Origin: Homalodisca vitripennis
Taxonomy: Eukaryota; Arthropoda; Insecta; Hemiptera; Cicadellidae
Direction of reading: 5' to 3'
Assembly (NCBI RefSeq): GCF_021130785.1
Contig: NC_060207.1
Span: 101,597,001-101,661,000 of the forward strand
DNA: 64,000 bases
Shown piece by piece: positions 11,375 to 23,722 of this stretch. Both the position numbers and the translations under genes were made by a program. The notes beneath the pieces were generated by a model, which ran no database searches, was not told the origin of the DNA, and saw only the letters and a list, made by a program, of their open reading frames with translations. Position 1 is the stretch's first letter. Each line of letters starts with the position of its first letter.

Positions 11375-11700
11375 ATAGTGAGAAGGGTTGATTCAATGCA
11401 ATTGTTGAGTTTAGCTCCATTTAATCTTCCATTCAGAGCAGCGTCTAAAGTCTGAGACTGTCACAGACTTGACTCCTGTAATCTGGAATTCACTAAAGAG
11501 ATAGAAAAAATGTTAACAACTAAGACTAAACTTCTAAACGAACTCTGCATTTCAACAACAGACACATAGACTACAAAAGAGCTCTGTCGGGTTTACCCAT
11601 CAGCCATCCAGTGTAATTCAGAGGAAATGTTCTCATAGTCTCATCAGGTGCTCAATTTAGTACACTACAATGTTTTAGACACAATCCCAAAGCATGGTGG
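11375..11700 (+). repeat. Dispersed repeat R1, copy 1
   Basis: This stretch shares a series of blocks with 27418-27800 in the same order and orientation: 'GGGTTGATTCAATG', 'TGTCACAGACTT', 'AAATGTTCTCATAGTCTCATCAGGTGC' compared with 'GATATTCTCATTGTCTTATCAGGTGC', and 'CACTACAATGTTTTAGACA'. No coding motif or terminal repeat was seen, so the family is unknown. Both copies lie in introns of the same gene. Confidence 0.5.
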
Positions 11701-12139
11701 TGAAACTGATTTTTCCACTCAAAAACATATTTACATATTACACTCAAAATAGCAATATTTGACATGATTGGACTGAGTTTTGAATGGAAATCATTCTCAA
11801 CACATGACAGCCTAGTTCTGTACTTATTTTTAAGGTACACAAGAGTCGTAAACCCAGTTTCACACAAGTAGGATGTTCAAAAAGGCAATGAAAAGTGTAT
11901 TACGCTATGGCGATTTCACAGTAGTCTTGATGTCTTTGTATTCAAAAGTAAATAAGAGCATGTGATCTAAATCCAGTTTAAGTCTTATAATTGTTCTTTT
12001 TCAGCTTTTGAAAATAGCTCTGGTAGTACTAGTTTCTTATATCAGGTAATGGAATTTTAAGTCCATAGATATTATTTTGTACATATATCTGCTACAAGAT
12101 CACTCCTAAAAGAAGTTTCCAAAATAAAGATATTTTTAT

Positions 12140-12290
12140 TGGCTGAGCGTTAGCGAAGCCTATTACTGGAGGGGCTTGAAAAATTCTATCTATCTGTCTT
12201 AGTGATACCTTAAAAAAACTGACCTATCTACTTAAAATTTTGCTTAAAGCTTCATTTCTATATAGGCAAGGTGTGACGTATATTTACCTT
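12140..12290 (+). repeat. Dispersed repeat R2, copy 1
   Basis: It begins with the phrase 'GGCTGAGCGTTAGCGAAGCC', common in insect interspersed repeats, and continues 'GAGGGGCTTGAAAAATT...GACCTATCTACTTAAAATTTTGC...GCTTCATTTCTATATAGGCAA'. It is closely paralleled at 38778-38900. There is no coding capacity and the class is unknown. Confidence 0.45.
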
Positions 12291-13250
12291 AATAATTATA
12301 TATTATTATCAAAAATAATCGCTTTGCAAACAGAATACAATAATGTATGCATTTATCAAAACATATGTTCCAGCCATTTTGACATCGATTCTAAGTAACA
12401 TTAATAGACTGTATAAAAAAAACATCAAATTGTATGGAAACAATAGGTCTAACGTTAAATTATACGTGTAATATATTCGAAAATAATTTAATAATGTTTT
12501 ATTCTCATTTACTATTATTTTTTTCACTTAATTGGACTATCTATAATAATGTAGAAATTTAATGAGAAGATTATGTTTTAATATATTTGTCAGAGCTGGA
12601 GGCATGTGTTTAGAACCACTCTAAATAATTAAATTTTGAAAACAGGCTGCCTATAAAACACAACTTCGCAGAATTTTATACATTTAGTAAAAATCTTATG
12701 ACCATTCAAGTTTCTATCTATTTTCAAGACTGTGTCCTTTTTGTAAATACATGTAAAATAAGTATTAATGCTTGAATAGATCATAATTCTAAGGGGGAAG
12801 TTGAACATTTGTTGAATGACTAAAATGTGTATGGCAGTAGAAATCTATGTACTTTTTAAGACCTTATGTTGGAAGGAAAATTTGTTTTATGTAAAAAGAT
12901 TATAAGATTTAAGAACTTGTGTGTAATGTACTTAATGTTTTATTTGTAAATGTTTATTTATAAAAGCATATGTTTATATCAATTGTGTTGTATTCATACA
13001 AGTACATTTTACAGTTTTGTTTACATTGTCAATTCCATTACAAATGAATTGCCTCATAAACATTATCAGTAACCTTTACGGAAGAATATGATTATAGCTC
13101 ATTCAAGGTCCTATGACTGTACCTCATGGGTGGGAGACATACAATGTGTATAACAATGTTTATTATGTGGTTTTTGCTTATTAATCACAATATAGGTGGT
13201 CAAACTTCTCAATCAGTATATCAAAACAAAAAGTTTGACTAGTGGACTCA
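12291..13250. other. AT-rich intron sequence, nothing recognised
   Basis: No gene, RNA or transposon end is supported here. The 72-codon minus ORF at 12309-12527 is low-complexity and unconvincing. Confidence 0.4.
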
Positions 13251-13261
13251 TACGTTCAAGA

Positions 13262-13600
13262 TGGCCGGCGGTTTTAAAAATCAAACGAAGTGTCGTTCGT
13301 GTTCTAAAAACGTTACAAAAGTAATAAATCTATATTTTGTTATGGAGTTTGTAAATCGTGGCACCATATAGCTTGTGTTGATATATCCGACGAAGAATTT
13401 ACACTCTTCTTGAAGTTATTAGGCAAAGCAGTGTTCGTATGCCAAAAGTGCCGAGAGGTTATGGAGTCAGCAACTTGTACAATCAATAGTGAAGCTGCTT
13501 TGGAGGTTAATCACCATAGTACTAATGACGAAAGTTTGACTTGTTCAAGTCAAATTCGAATATTAACCGATGAAATTTTTAAGTATTAACAAACAATCAG
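13262..13600 (+). pseudogene. LINE C ORF1 with PHD-like zinc finger, frameshifted
   Basis: It starts at an ATG with a good context (AAGATGGCC) and reads MAGGFKNQTKCRSCSKNVTK. After one frameshift it reads SIFCYGVCKSWHHIACVDIS, and then VFVCQKCRE. The Cys/His spacing (CxxC ... C ... WHHxxC ... CxxC) is that of a PHD-like finger, as found in ORF1 of CR1-type elements. Downstream sequence to about 14400 is rich in charged stretches but carries stops (for example near 13587). Role in RNA or protein binding is inferred from the family. Confidence 0.6.
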
Positions 13601-14479
13601 AAGGCTATAACTTCTGAGCTTGGATAGATTGACTAATGAAAAATGAGATGCTTAAAGCAGCTATTAAAAAACCAATCGGAAGCCATCACGGATATTGTAT
13701 TAAATTTGGACAATAAGGACTCTTATGCAAATAAATTTAAAGAATAATTTAACTAGTGGCAATTTGGTAAGTAAAGACTTATCTGAACTATGCCTAGTTC
13801 CTGGAAAACATAGTCAGCCTGTATCCATAACTAAACCTAGGACTGATGCAGTTGGAGATGTAGGGCATAGTTTGAATTGTAATTATAATAAAAGAATACA
13901 ATTTACTGATGGGCTAGTTGATTTAACTAGTACACCTAAGTTAAGCTCTGCGTTTAGCTTATAAGGAGGGAAGAGATGGTGAGTGGCTAGAAGTTAACAG
14001 TAGGTCAAATAGGAGGTCTAGGCCTAGTACAAATGTTACTGGATCTATTCAGGTTAAACCTAATTCAGGCAAGCAGAGGCCAAACTATATCAGATAAAAA
14101 CTAGAAATGGGTCTAATGGTAAAAAAAAATTTATCACTGGCACAGCGGCCGATGATAATTTATCCGTAGCAGAGAAGAAACTTTTTTCTTATTTGTATCT
14201 AGGCTACGTCCACATATTGAATCTAAAGACTTAGAGAAATATATTAAAGATAAGAAGGAAGCTGACTATATTGTGGAAAAATTAACTTCAAAGTTTCCTC
14301 AAGAATATAGTTCATTTAAAGTTGGAGTACCAAGTAGCCTCTATAATGAAATCTATCATTCAAGTTTTTTGGCCTAAAAAATGTATGTTTACTAAGTTTC
14401 TAACCAAGAGGCGGACATAGGCCTAAGCCCGGGACATGGTCAACATGACTGATTTGGAATGTTTGAACTTGCCTAACTT

Positions 14480-15345
14480 AAAAATGTTTTTATATTAATA
14501 TTCAAGGTTTGCATAAAAAAGTTGAACAGCTTGAAGAGATTTTAAAAATCTGATAAATTTTAATATTGTGTGCCTCAGTGAACATTGGTTACGGGATAAT
14601 GAAGTGACTTATAATGTACCCGATGACTATTTGGTTGGTAGTGCATACTGCCGTGTGACACATATAAGAGGAGGAGTAAGTATACTTTTATCTAATAAAT
14701 TTGTCACTGAGAAATTGAACGTAAATACATTTTTGTGAAGAATTACATTTTGAGGTGTGTGCTATCAGGCTGATTGAATTAAATGTCATTATTATTTCTC
14801 TCTGTACCGTTCCCCTGAAGGTAAAGTAAATGTCTTTCTGGACAAGTTAGATCAACTTCTGAGATTTTTTTAATCAGACTTAGGCCTAAATGTAAAGTAA
14901 TAATTTGTGGAGATATTAATGCTGACTTTGATATCCGAAACACCTCAAAACCTAGTGTAAATGACTTTTTTGAACTGTCTCCGGCAATATAATTTGTTTT
15001 GTGTATAAATAAATTTTTGCCTACTCGTGGAGAAGCCTGTTTGGACAATATTATTACTGACCTCTGCCCTAAAAATTACGAGCTGCATATTTTTGAACCT
15101 TTGTTGTCAGATCATAAGGCTATTCAAGTTATGGTTTGGTTGGCGGAGAATAGGCCTATCAATAAGAAGACTGATGGCCCCGGTAAAATAAATTCAAGTA
15201 GGCCTTCGATTCAATTTGCAAGAAGGTATACAACTGTGAACCTGGAGGGGTTTAAATACTGTTTAAGTAAGGTAGACTGGAATTTTATTGCTCCTCAGAA
15301 TTGTAACTTAACAGCAGAAGAAACTTTTGATTTGTTTTTATAATA
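14480..15345 (+). pseudogene. LINE C endonuclease region, frameshifted
   Basis: Across frames one reads INIQGLHKK, NFNIVCLSEHWLRDNEV, then a stretch near 14890 reading KVIICGDINADFD, LPTRGEACLDNIITDL and ELHIFEPLLSDHKAIQV. These are the ordered motifs of an apurinic-type LINE endonuclease: the 'SEHW' catalytic region, the 'GDxNxD' motif and the terminal 'SDHxA' His/Asp pair. The longest intact piece is 14999-15343. Frame changes and stops make it inactive. Confidence 0.7.
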
Positions 15346-15770
15346 CATTTTTAGAAATTTTTAATCAATGCCATCCAATGCAAGAGATAAAGATTAATAA
15401 ACCTAATAATAGAACTAAAAAGCAAAATTTAAATTGGTATACCCCAGAGCTAGAGAACATGAAAAAAGCAAATTTTGTGTTGTCATGACATTTATAATAG
15501 AACGAATAATGATAATTTACTCAACTTGCTGAGAACTCTTAGAAGGCGCTATAGAACTGGCTATTAAAGAAGCAAAGAGACAGAGTAATGAAAGATTACA
15601 TAGAAAACTCAGTCAATAAATGTAGAGCAGCATGGACAATCATTAAACAAACATCGGGGAAGGAAAACCCTACGCAGTCGGTCCAGTAATATTCTGCCTG
15701 ATGAATTCAACTCACACTGTGTGACAGCTATTGAAGAGATCAGTGCCAAAGTGAAAAGTTCTGTGAAATA

Positions 15771-17400
15771 GTGCAAATCAATGTCTTAATAAGTTATTGC
15801 CTCCATTTGAGGAGTGTGTTTTTTGTTCCTGTCACTGTAGATGATGTTCGTAAAATTGTTTTATCTCTAAAAAATTCCCATTCTAAAGATGTGTATGGAT
15901 TGAGTAGTATTTTAATTACGGCTGTTATTGATTATATAATTGAGCCTTTGACATATTCTATTAATTGTTGTGTATTGGAAGGGATTTTTCCAACATGTTT
16001 AAAATTTTCAAAAGTTGTACCTGTGTATAAAAAATGGCTCACTTGATTGTTCCGAATAATTATAGGCCTATCTCATGTGTACCAATCTTGTCTAAGGTAA
16101 TTGAGAAATTACTTAAACATCAAATATGTATTCATTTTGAAAATCTCAAATTATTTAGTTCTAGTCAATTTGGTTACCGCACTGATTGTTCAACGGTTAA
16201 AAGCTGTAAATACTCTTGTAAATAATGTTCTCTTAGCTTTGGAAAATAATTGTTGGGCTCAGATCACACTTTGTGATCTGAGCAAAGCATTTGATTGTGT
16301 TAGACCTGATATATTGGTGAACAAATTGGAATTCTATGGGTTTCGTGCAAAGAATTTTGAACATGTTAAGGTCCTATTCTTGCAAATCGCAAACAGGTTG
16401 TTATGGTTAATGGAGCTTTATTCCCAAGTGGCTGATATAAATATAGGTGTGCCACAGGGATCTGTGTTGGGTCCTGTTTTGTTTATTATATTTATTAATG
16501 ATTTAAGTTTTAATGTCTCTAGTTTTACTACTATATATGCTGATGATACCACTTTGTTAAATAGTCACACAAATTTGCTTTACTTAAACAACTTGGTAGA
16601 GACTACAATGGAATGAAACTGTTTAACTGGTTTAAATGTAAATGGTCTCTATTTAAACGCAGAAAAAAACAAAACAAATGTTAATAACTCTTAAGAATAT
16701 TAATAGGCCTATATTTGAATCTGAAGTTTTTTTGTTAAGTTATTGGGGATAATAGTGGACAACAGGCTATCTTGGAAACAACACATTGATTATGTATGCA
16801 AGAGATTGTCTATGGGTTATTTACTTATTGTGTAATTTTAAAAAAAAATAGTATCACAAAGGTATATAAAAATGGCCTACTTTGCATTTTTTGAAAGTAT
16901 TATTAGATATGGTTTAATAATTTGGGGTAATGGTACAGGCATTGATCAGGTGCTAGTAATCCAAAAGAAGGCTGTGAGAATTTTAGCGGATGCACCTGTG
17001 TTAGATCATTGTAAACCTTTGTTTTGTAAATATTGGTGTTTTAACTGTTATAAATCTGTATATTTATGAGGTATTAGTAGATGTAAGAAAAAAGTCACAC
17101 ATGGTTTTGAAAAGAAATGATGTTCATCACTATAATACAAGAAATAAAGATAAGTTAAATGTAGATAGAGCTAGATTAGGTAAAACCATGAAATTACCAT
17201 ACAACCTTAGGCATTAAAATGTTCAATTTGTTACCTTATGCTGTTCAAACTTTACCATGTCAAGTTTTTAATAAAATTAAATTGTATTCTTGGCTAAAAA
17301 ATAGACCTTTCTATAATATTAATGAATATTTTAGCTGTGAGATCGTTCATAAGGATTTTTAACTTTAGATTGGGCTAGTAATTTAAGCCTTAATATTTGA
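15771..17400 (+). pseudogene. LINE C reverse transcriptase, frameshifted
   Basis: RT motifs appear in order: VDDVRKIVLSLKNSHSKDVYGLSS (15835-15905), YRPISCVPILSKVIEKLLKHQ (16060-16125), the 'QFGYRTDCST' template-grip motif, LSKAFDCVRPDILVNKLEFYG, VPQGSVLGPVLFIIFINDL, IYADDTTLL (catalytic YADD at about 16537), and a C-terminal part VIQKKAVRILADA with a 'HHYNTRNKDKL' tail at 17125. Several frameshifts and stops break the ORF. The order and wording fit Jockey/CR1-type RTs. Confidence 0.8.
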
Positions 17401-17472
17401 CGAAGCCTATTGTAATTTTTATTGAAAATTATTAATGGCCAATAAATTGTCTATTGTCTATTGTCTATTATA

Positions 17473-19265
17473 TAATGGAAACACATATTTGGGTGAAACA
17501 AAACTGAATATGTAAATATAAGTTTCTTTCATTGTATGTTAGACTTTATTATGTTTATCTAATTATGTATAGTTTGAATGTCTTCTATATTTTAGTTATT
17601 AATGGCTTATGTCTGGAGCCTGAACCAGTTCAAAATAAAATAATCTGAAAAAGTAAATTAAATTAAAACTTATCATGCATGTGCTTATTATTTTGTCACA
17701 ACAAAATATATTTTTAAACAATTTATCTGATTTTATAATGTTTGAGATGTAAATACATTAATTTATTACATTGGATTGTTTCAATTTATTGCAGCAACTT
17801 TTATGGATCACTAACTCTCAGTTTAGGAATATTCTTAGTTTTGAGTTAAACAAGTGCTTGACTTATCTGGAACAATCTTGATCATTTACTTTGATCTGAT
17901 TTCAACTCATGGGAATTGTTGCAATCTGTCTCACTCCCTCCTTTCATTTTGTGTGTGGCATGTGTACATGTGTTTGTGTATGTACAGCTCTTGTGAGGAG
18001 CATCCTTGTGTCAACTGCAGAGGTTTTTTATGTGTGTGAAGGCACAAGTCTCTGTTTATATGCCACCAGTTTTGTTTTTTGAGTAGGGATACTAGTACAG
18101 GATATATTATACTTGTATAGTCTTTTCATTTTTGCAAGTAATTCATCATCCACTAATGCTTTATTTTCCTATCTCTTGAGTGTCTTGGTCTTGTATCTGA
18201 GGACTGCCCAAAACCATTTTGTCATTGCTAAATTCAAATTTTGTTTAGGCCAGTATCAATGTTATTTTTTACAATGTTTTGAAACATTATGCAACACTGC
18301 ACATGTAACAATCAAGAATGTTTTACAGTAACAAAAGTAGACATTTTCGTAAAATTGAATGTCTTTGTTTTAACTAAGCGAAACATCTCTATAATAACCC
18401 TCCCCTTCATATGTGCAGCATTAAATTTCACCTGTTCTTCCCCTGTAACTGGATTACAAGGTGTTTCTAGGCCTCAGTGACACTCCATAACTAGAGTTTC
18501 CAAGGAAATGGGCAGAAACATCAGATTTTGAAATTACATCTCTCCTCTGAAAAATTATATCATGGACAATTCCCAGCCATTCAGCAGCACAAGTCAAACC
18601 CCTTCCTATTAATGTATTTGTCTTCAAAATGTATGGATTTTTATAATCTTAATTTGTATCCAATCAAGAGTTCCATCTACTGTAGGGAGGTGATAATGTG
18701 TTTGCCACAAGAGCATTCCTTGCAGGAAAGTGAATCGGTTTACTTGATTTCTCAGCTATATTATTCAGCACTGAAATAATGGTTTTACAGACAGTTGTTT
18801 GTTGCATAGCCATATTTTCTCCAATACCGCTTTAAAGTCCTGAATCGCTGACAAATCTAAAATTTTCCTTTTTTTTGTCTTACAATAAGTTTTTAACTCT
18901 TGTTTCATTTTCAAGCAAAACTTTATGAGTTCACACTTTACTTTCAAACCGAAGCAACTCCTTACAATAGCTTATTTCTCTTCTAAAACCATAAATCTTG
19001 CTTTCTCACATGGGCATGAACTCGGCCATGTTACCAGTACCATATGAACTGAGAAAAGGAAGTGTGATCTAGGCTGGATTCATTTTTATTGCCATTGTTT
19101 GGGAATGAAAAGCACCACTGTTTTATTTACTTTATTTATAAGCAATTACTTTATTCTGAGAAAACTCAAGCAATTGCTCAGACAAGAATTTGTTTTTTTG
19201 TTTTAATCACTTAAATCAAGAAATTGCTAGAGAATACCTAAAACAATTACTCCACTTTAATTAAC
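17473..19265. other. AT-rich intron sequence, no supported feature
   Basis: Several 60-83 codon ORFs on the + strand (17854, 18113, 18528) carry no known motif, have no splice-site support and share no similarity that I recognise. No TE end was identified. Confidence 0.4.
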
Positions 19266-19269
19266 GATT

Positions 19270-20075
19270 ACTATGGATGTGAATTCTGACGAAAATCTGT
19301 TCTGACGAGTACATCCGAAACCCTCGTCAGAACAAGGCGGTTACAGTGTGCGCGTTTTCAGATCTTCTCAGAACGTGTCAAAGCCACCCAGCTAAATAAA
19401 TGGATGAACTCGATGAACAATATTTTCTTGAAAGCCCGTCATTAAAAATAATGTTGTAGAAAATTGTAAAAACAGAATAATTATGTTAACCCGATATTTG
19501 GTAGTATGTATGTAACAATGTATTTAATTATTCAAATAAAAATTATTTATTAATTATAACAAAACAATCTCATTTTAAAACAAAAAAACAAATTAGATTC
19601 ATAAAATTATTGAAAATCTGATTGACATAACAATTAACCATAGAAATAAAACAACCTTTGTTTGATAAAAAGAATAAATTTCCTTTAAAAAAATAGTTTT
19701 ACTGAAAACCCACATTTAACCTAAATTGTGTTGAGTTCTGCTGCAACCTTATCCCGATTCTTCCGAGCAAGATCTCTGTTGTGGTAGTTTTTATTTCTCA
19801 TGTCCCACAAACACCTGTTCTTGTACACAAGACCGATTAATTTATCAATGTCCATGGTTAATTTAAGTTAATAACTCTAAAATTCGACGCACAGGGTGAA
19901 AAAAGTTGCTGGCCGCACGAAAAAATCAAACTTGTTTAATCGCTCAAATCATTCTGACGACTTCGTGTCTTTTCTAACGCAAAAGTAGCTGCCACTGTAA
20001 ACAGTATCATTAGGAAACAGGCTTTTGTTTGTTCGGACGACTTTGTACGAACTCGTCAGAATTCGCATCCATAGT
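19270..20075 (-). mobile_element. PIF/Harbinger-like non-autonomous element with MADF remnant
   Basis: Terminal inverted repeats of about 23 bp (19270-19292 and 20053-20075, beginning ACTATGGATG) are identical except for one base. They are flanked by TTA on the left and TAA on the right, fitting the TWA preference of PIF/Harbinger. A longer reading of the flanks gives TAACGATTA/TAACCGTTA, so the exact duplication is unclear. Inside, on the minus strand, is a short ORF that looks like the start of a MADF domain, the DNA-binding partner protein of these elements. No transposase remains. The element ends about 85 bases before a MYLIP exon. Confidence 0.65.
19721..19855 (-). pseudogene. Truncated MADF-domain ORF, 44 aa
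   Basis: The minus strand reads MDIDKLIGLVYKNRCLWDMR followed by NKNYHNRDLARKNRDKVAAELNTI and a stop. The pattern 'LIxLVxxxxxLWDxxxxxYxNRxxxxxxxxxVAxEL' is the N-terminal part of a MADF domain, a Myb-like DNA-binding fold. A functional domain would need about 40 more residues, and the usual Trp before the VAxEL helix is absent. In PIF/Harbinger elements a second, DNA-binding protein of this kind accompanies the transposase. Confidence 0.6.
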
Positions 20076-20160
20076 AACCGTTACCTTATGTAGGCCACTT
20101 ATTTTTTAAATTTTATAAATTATTACACACAGATTTGCATATGTGTAAGGTCTCTTGTAG

Positions 20161-20315
20161 GGCATGAAGAGCAGCACTTCTGAGTACTGGTTGCTGAAGG
20201 AGATCTCAACACTGAGAGGGTTTGGGGAGGAGCTCTTCTACTGCAAGAACACAGTGTTGGGCATCGGTCCACATGGCATTAATGTCTACTATCCTCCAAC
20301 ACAAACGTTTCAGAG
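20161..20315 (+). CDS. Mylip: MYLIP-type E3 ligase, FERM F2/F3 exon
   Basis: The acceptor is TCTCTTGTAG ending at 20160 and the donor GTAGAC begins at 20316. It starts on a whole codon (matching the end of the 9196-9424 exon) and ends in phase 2. It encodes GMKSSTSEYWLLKEISTLRG, FGEELFYCKN, then VLGIGPHGINVYYPPTQTFQ. This corresponds to the end of F2 and first strands of F3; vertebrate MYLIP has a comparable 'LLIGVGPEGISI' strand here. The exon follows about 10.7 kb of intron that contains mariner, LINE C and a Harbinger element. Confidence 0.88.
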
Positions 20316-20802
20316 GTAGACTTTCATATCTCTCTCTCTCTCTCTTAACAATTTGTTTTTATCAGTAGAAATCCTGCACGCATTAACAAAATCTCATTTT
20401 TTGCTTCCCTGAATATAACTGTATTATGGTAATAAATGTATGCCAACCAGCTCTTACATTAAATTTGTTTTATGATGTAAAATATCTTAATGGAGCTGGG
20501 CAACAAACTTTACATGAGAATTTTTATCCAGAGAGTATCATTATCCATGTGGAGAAATCTGATACATTTAACTGGTCTTCTTTTTAACTGCACTGCTTTG
20601 TCTGATAATTAAATTTCCAAGTTTGAACAAAATTAAAGACATTTTGTAATTTTTATTCTATGTAATTTATTCGACTTTGTGCTATAGTAAGTTAACCATT
20701 ATGTTGTATCTAGTGCTTTTAATGTAACTTTTTTGTAGTTTGTTTTAATCTATATTGTTATTGTACCATATAGAAAAATTGAGAGAAAAATCTCTGTTTC
20801 AG

Positions 20803-21019
20803 TATTCCATACACGGCCATACATAGTGCAGTGAGCCAGCGACGTATGTTCCAGCTGCACTATGACAACGTGCAACACAAACCCTCCACCCTGGATGTCA
20901 AGTGTGAGAGCACTCTGGTGGCCACAGAGGTGTACCGTGCTCTGACCGAGAAACATGCGTTCTACTCTTGTGAGACAGTACGTGGTGCAGTTACTGCTCA
21001 GTTTGTTCGAGATCTCAAG
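20803..21019 (+). CDS. Mylip: MYLIP-type E3 ligase, FERM F3 exon
   Basis: The acceptor is CTGTTTCAG ending at 20802 and the donor is AAG|GTAATC at 21020. Its first base completes the Ser codon left by the previous exon. It encodes IPYTAIHSAVSQRRMFQLHY, then DVKCESTLVATEVYRALTEK, then HAFYSCETVRGAVTAQFVRDLK. The 'YRALTEKHAFYxC' run is a hallmark of the last helix of the MYLIP F3 lobe, which binds receptor tails in vertebrates. It ends on a whole codon. The next intron begins with a LINE-type AATAAAG tail in reverse orientation. Confidence 0.9.
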
Positions 21020-21025
21020 GTAATC

Positions 21026-21200
21026 AATCAAATAATTCTTTATTGCTATAAAAGAAGGATGTGCCAGTCAATACAATAATTGTATATGTAGCAAATTAAT
21101 ATTATAGTCTTATCATTTAAAATTGAATATGAAAAGAATAAAAGAGAAATGATACAATATAAAATCATTATAATATAATTACAGTTAAATAGTCCTTGTG
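21026..21200 (-). mobile_element. Probable LINE 3' end at the start of an intron
   Basis: On the minus strand the sequence ends AATAAAGAATTATTTGATTGATT, immediately inside the 5' splice site at 21020. The layout matches the other LINE 3' ends here. No coding part can be read. Confidence 0.3.
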
Positions 21201-23722
21201 CTATTGGTTAGCTTGAATTGATTACAAAGATACGTGTTGTGGGGTTTAAAAATTTGTCTCGTAGTACAGATTTTATATTCAAGTATTCTGATAGTTCAGA
21301 AGGCAATGATGAAGTTCAAAGGTATGATTTAAATTTGCTACTAGATTCTATTTCTAAAATGTAGACTGTTAAACAGTCCAAACACATGATTTTTCTCAAA
21401 AAGTGGTTTTATGTGGTAGAATAGAGAAATTACAGCAAGGACAGGGATAGATAGCATTCAGAGTTATTATTAATTCTGAACTTATAAAAAGTATATGAAA
21501 TTTACCTTAAAAAGAACAGTGACTTCTATTACAAGATTGATTGATAAACTGAGAACAAATTTGTTGTATTTTGAAGCATAAAAATAATTTTGGTCTAATA
21601 TAACCTCACTCTTGCAATACAAAATTTGATTGAAGTGTCTCACAACCTAATCTCAATAATTCTAACTGTTTCAATAAGGTTTAACAGCTAACATTTTTGA
21701 ATGTTTTTTTTTTTAATTTGACAATCCACAGCTTTTATCAGTCAACAATAATATTTTGAAAAGCCCAGTGTATTAAGATAAGAAAATCTTTTTTTATCTT
21801 ATCAGCTCTTCAAGTTGAGCTGTCAGTGTTTTGTTCAGGACAAGATCGCTTGATATGGAGGTGGACTTCTTATTCAGCTCACTTAGGTTCAAATCCAGCC
21901 TGAGGCAAATCCTTTTTTTGTGTCCTCAACTCTTCTGTTTATAATTTTGTACTGTCTGTAAATATTAACTGTACTTTAATTCTAAACATTTCTTGAGTTT
22001 TAATTGATTTAATCAGCACAATATAATATGACTTTTAAAAGTTAACTGTTATTTGTTTTATGACTTCAAGTCAATAATAGCATTTTTAATGTAACAATGA
22101 CAAATAAGGATGAAAACGTAAAACACAGCTCTTATCATTTCCTTATCAATATTCAGCAGGCTTTGATGAACTCCCAATTACACTTATTAAAAATGCAAAA
22201 AATAATTTTAAAAATCAATAACACATTAGCAAACTTCACTAGTTTCTGAATTTTTTCCAAACAAACTAAAAATATAAAAAACAATTCCATTATTAAAAAA
22301 CAACAATTCTTTGGAGACGGTTAATTACAGTCAAATTAGCCTTTTGCCAAGAATATAAAACAAATTTTAACGTTTAGTATACAAACAGCTTTCCAACTGC
22401 CTGAAACAAACATGCTTTAAGACAGTGAACAGCATGGCTATCGATCCAACCGATCTCTTACAATTGCTATCACAGAGTTGTTAGAATCTGTAATTAGTTC
22501 CTTAAATAAAGGTAAAAAAGCTGCTGGGATCTTAATGAACCTCAGCCATGCTTTTGACAGTATCTGCCACAGGAAGCTCATGGAAGTTCTGCAGCGTTTT
22601 TTGTATTTTTGGAACAGAAGAAAAGTGGTTCCAGTATTATCTTACGAATAGATGGCAATATGTTCAAGTAGGTTACTTTTCTTTAAATAATATCATGAGT
22701 ATGCATCATCACTCCAAAAGATAAAGCAGATAAAGATAAAGTTCCTCAGGGATCAATCTTGAGTTCTTTGTTATTTCTCTGCTATTTGAAGGGTTTACCT
22801 GCAATGGTCCCTGATAATGACTGCAGGATATTCCTATATGCTGACGATGCAAGTTTACTCGTTTCAGGACCAAATAATGATGCAGTAGAACTGTCCTCCT
22901 TTGTAAGATTTTCTTCAATTTATCAATATTTTTCAGACAAAAATTTTTTTGCTTAACACTTTAAAATCATTTTTGTTTCTTTCTATACAAGGCAAAGCAG
23001 TTCAAACCCTGACTTAGATTTTGATTATTTAATATAATGTTGTATTAAATAACCAACATCTATCTCAACTAAGTAATAACAAATCTTTAGGTTTGCTAAT
23101 CAATGAAAATTTAGGTTGGGATTTACATGTTAAATATGTTTTGAAAAATATATTATCAGATATATTTGTTATCAGAAAATTGGTTAGGTTTTGTAATTTA
23201 GAAACATTAAAAATCATTTACTTTTCTCTGATTCAATACCACATTGTGTTTGGCTCAAATTTATATGGTGCAACTACTAAAGCAAATCTGGACAAAATTC
23301 TCCTAGCACAAAAAAAGCTGTTAACCCTTTGCGGTCGGATGACCCGTGAGACTGGCCACACAGTTGTCAAAGACGGCACAGAATAATTTCAACATGAGTA
23401 GTCCTTGCCTCTCGCCTGGCCTGTGTCACTGGCCACTCCAGTCCTTGCGTCAGCTCGATATTTATCATGGCGGCCACTTCCTAGCAACTCGGAATTGTTT
23501 TTACAGCAACCTTCAATGTTTACATTGGGCATTTAAACTTTAAATAACTCAAAACCAATTACATTTAAACATGTGTTTTATTGATATGAACGCAAACATA
23601 ATAAAATGAAATACAATATACATTTGGTTGTTTTATTTAAATGATATTATATACTTATTTAATATTTAAAGAAATCACAGATTATACTGAGCCTTCTAAA
23701 AACAACATGACAGTCTTTTAAT

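Larger units (their letters stand above)
13250..17472 (+). mobile_element. LINE C: near full-length, decayed CR1-like retrotransposon
   Basis: The + strand carries, in order, an ORF1 with a PHD-like finger (13262 on), an endonuclease-like region (about 14500-15340), a linker (15350-15760), a reverse transcriptase (15770-17070), the C-terminal domain and a 3' tail of TTGTCTA repeats (about 17450-17470). The coding parts are broken by many frameshifts and stops. PHD-type ORF1 and microsatellite-like 3' ends rather than poly(A) are typical of CR1-group LINEs. LINE B at 47464-50480 ends in the same TTGTCTA repeat. The element occupies the large intron between the first two MYLIP exons seen. Confidence 0.75.

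Noticed and set aside
17854..18779. Four small plus ORFs
   Set aside because: Low complexity or hydrophobic without a domain; considered as possible exons but lacking paired splice sites.
21840..21910. tRNA-like segment with a B-box-like GGTTCAAATCC
   Set aside because: The T-arm loop is plausible but acceptor and D stems cannot be formed and no A box is found at the right distance; at most it is a decayed SINE head.
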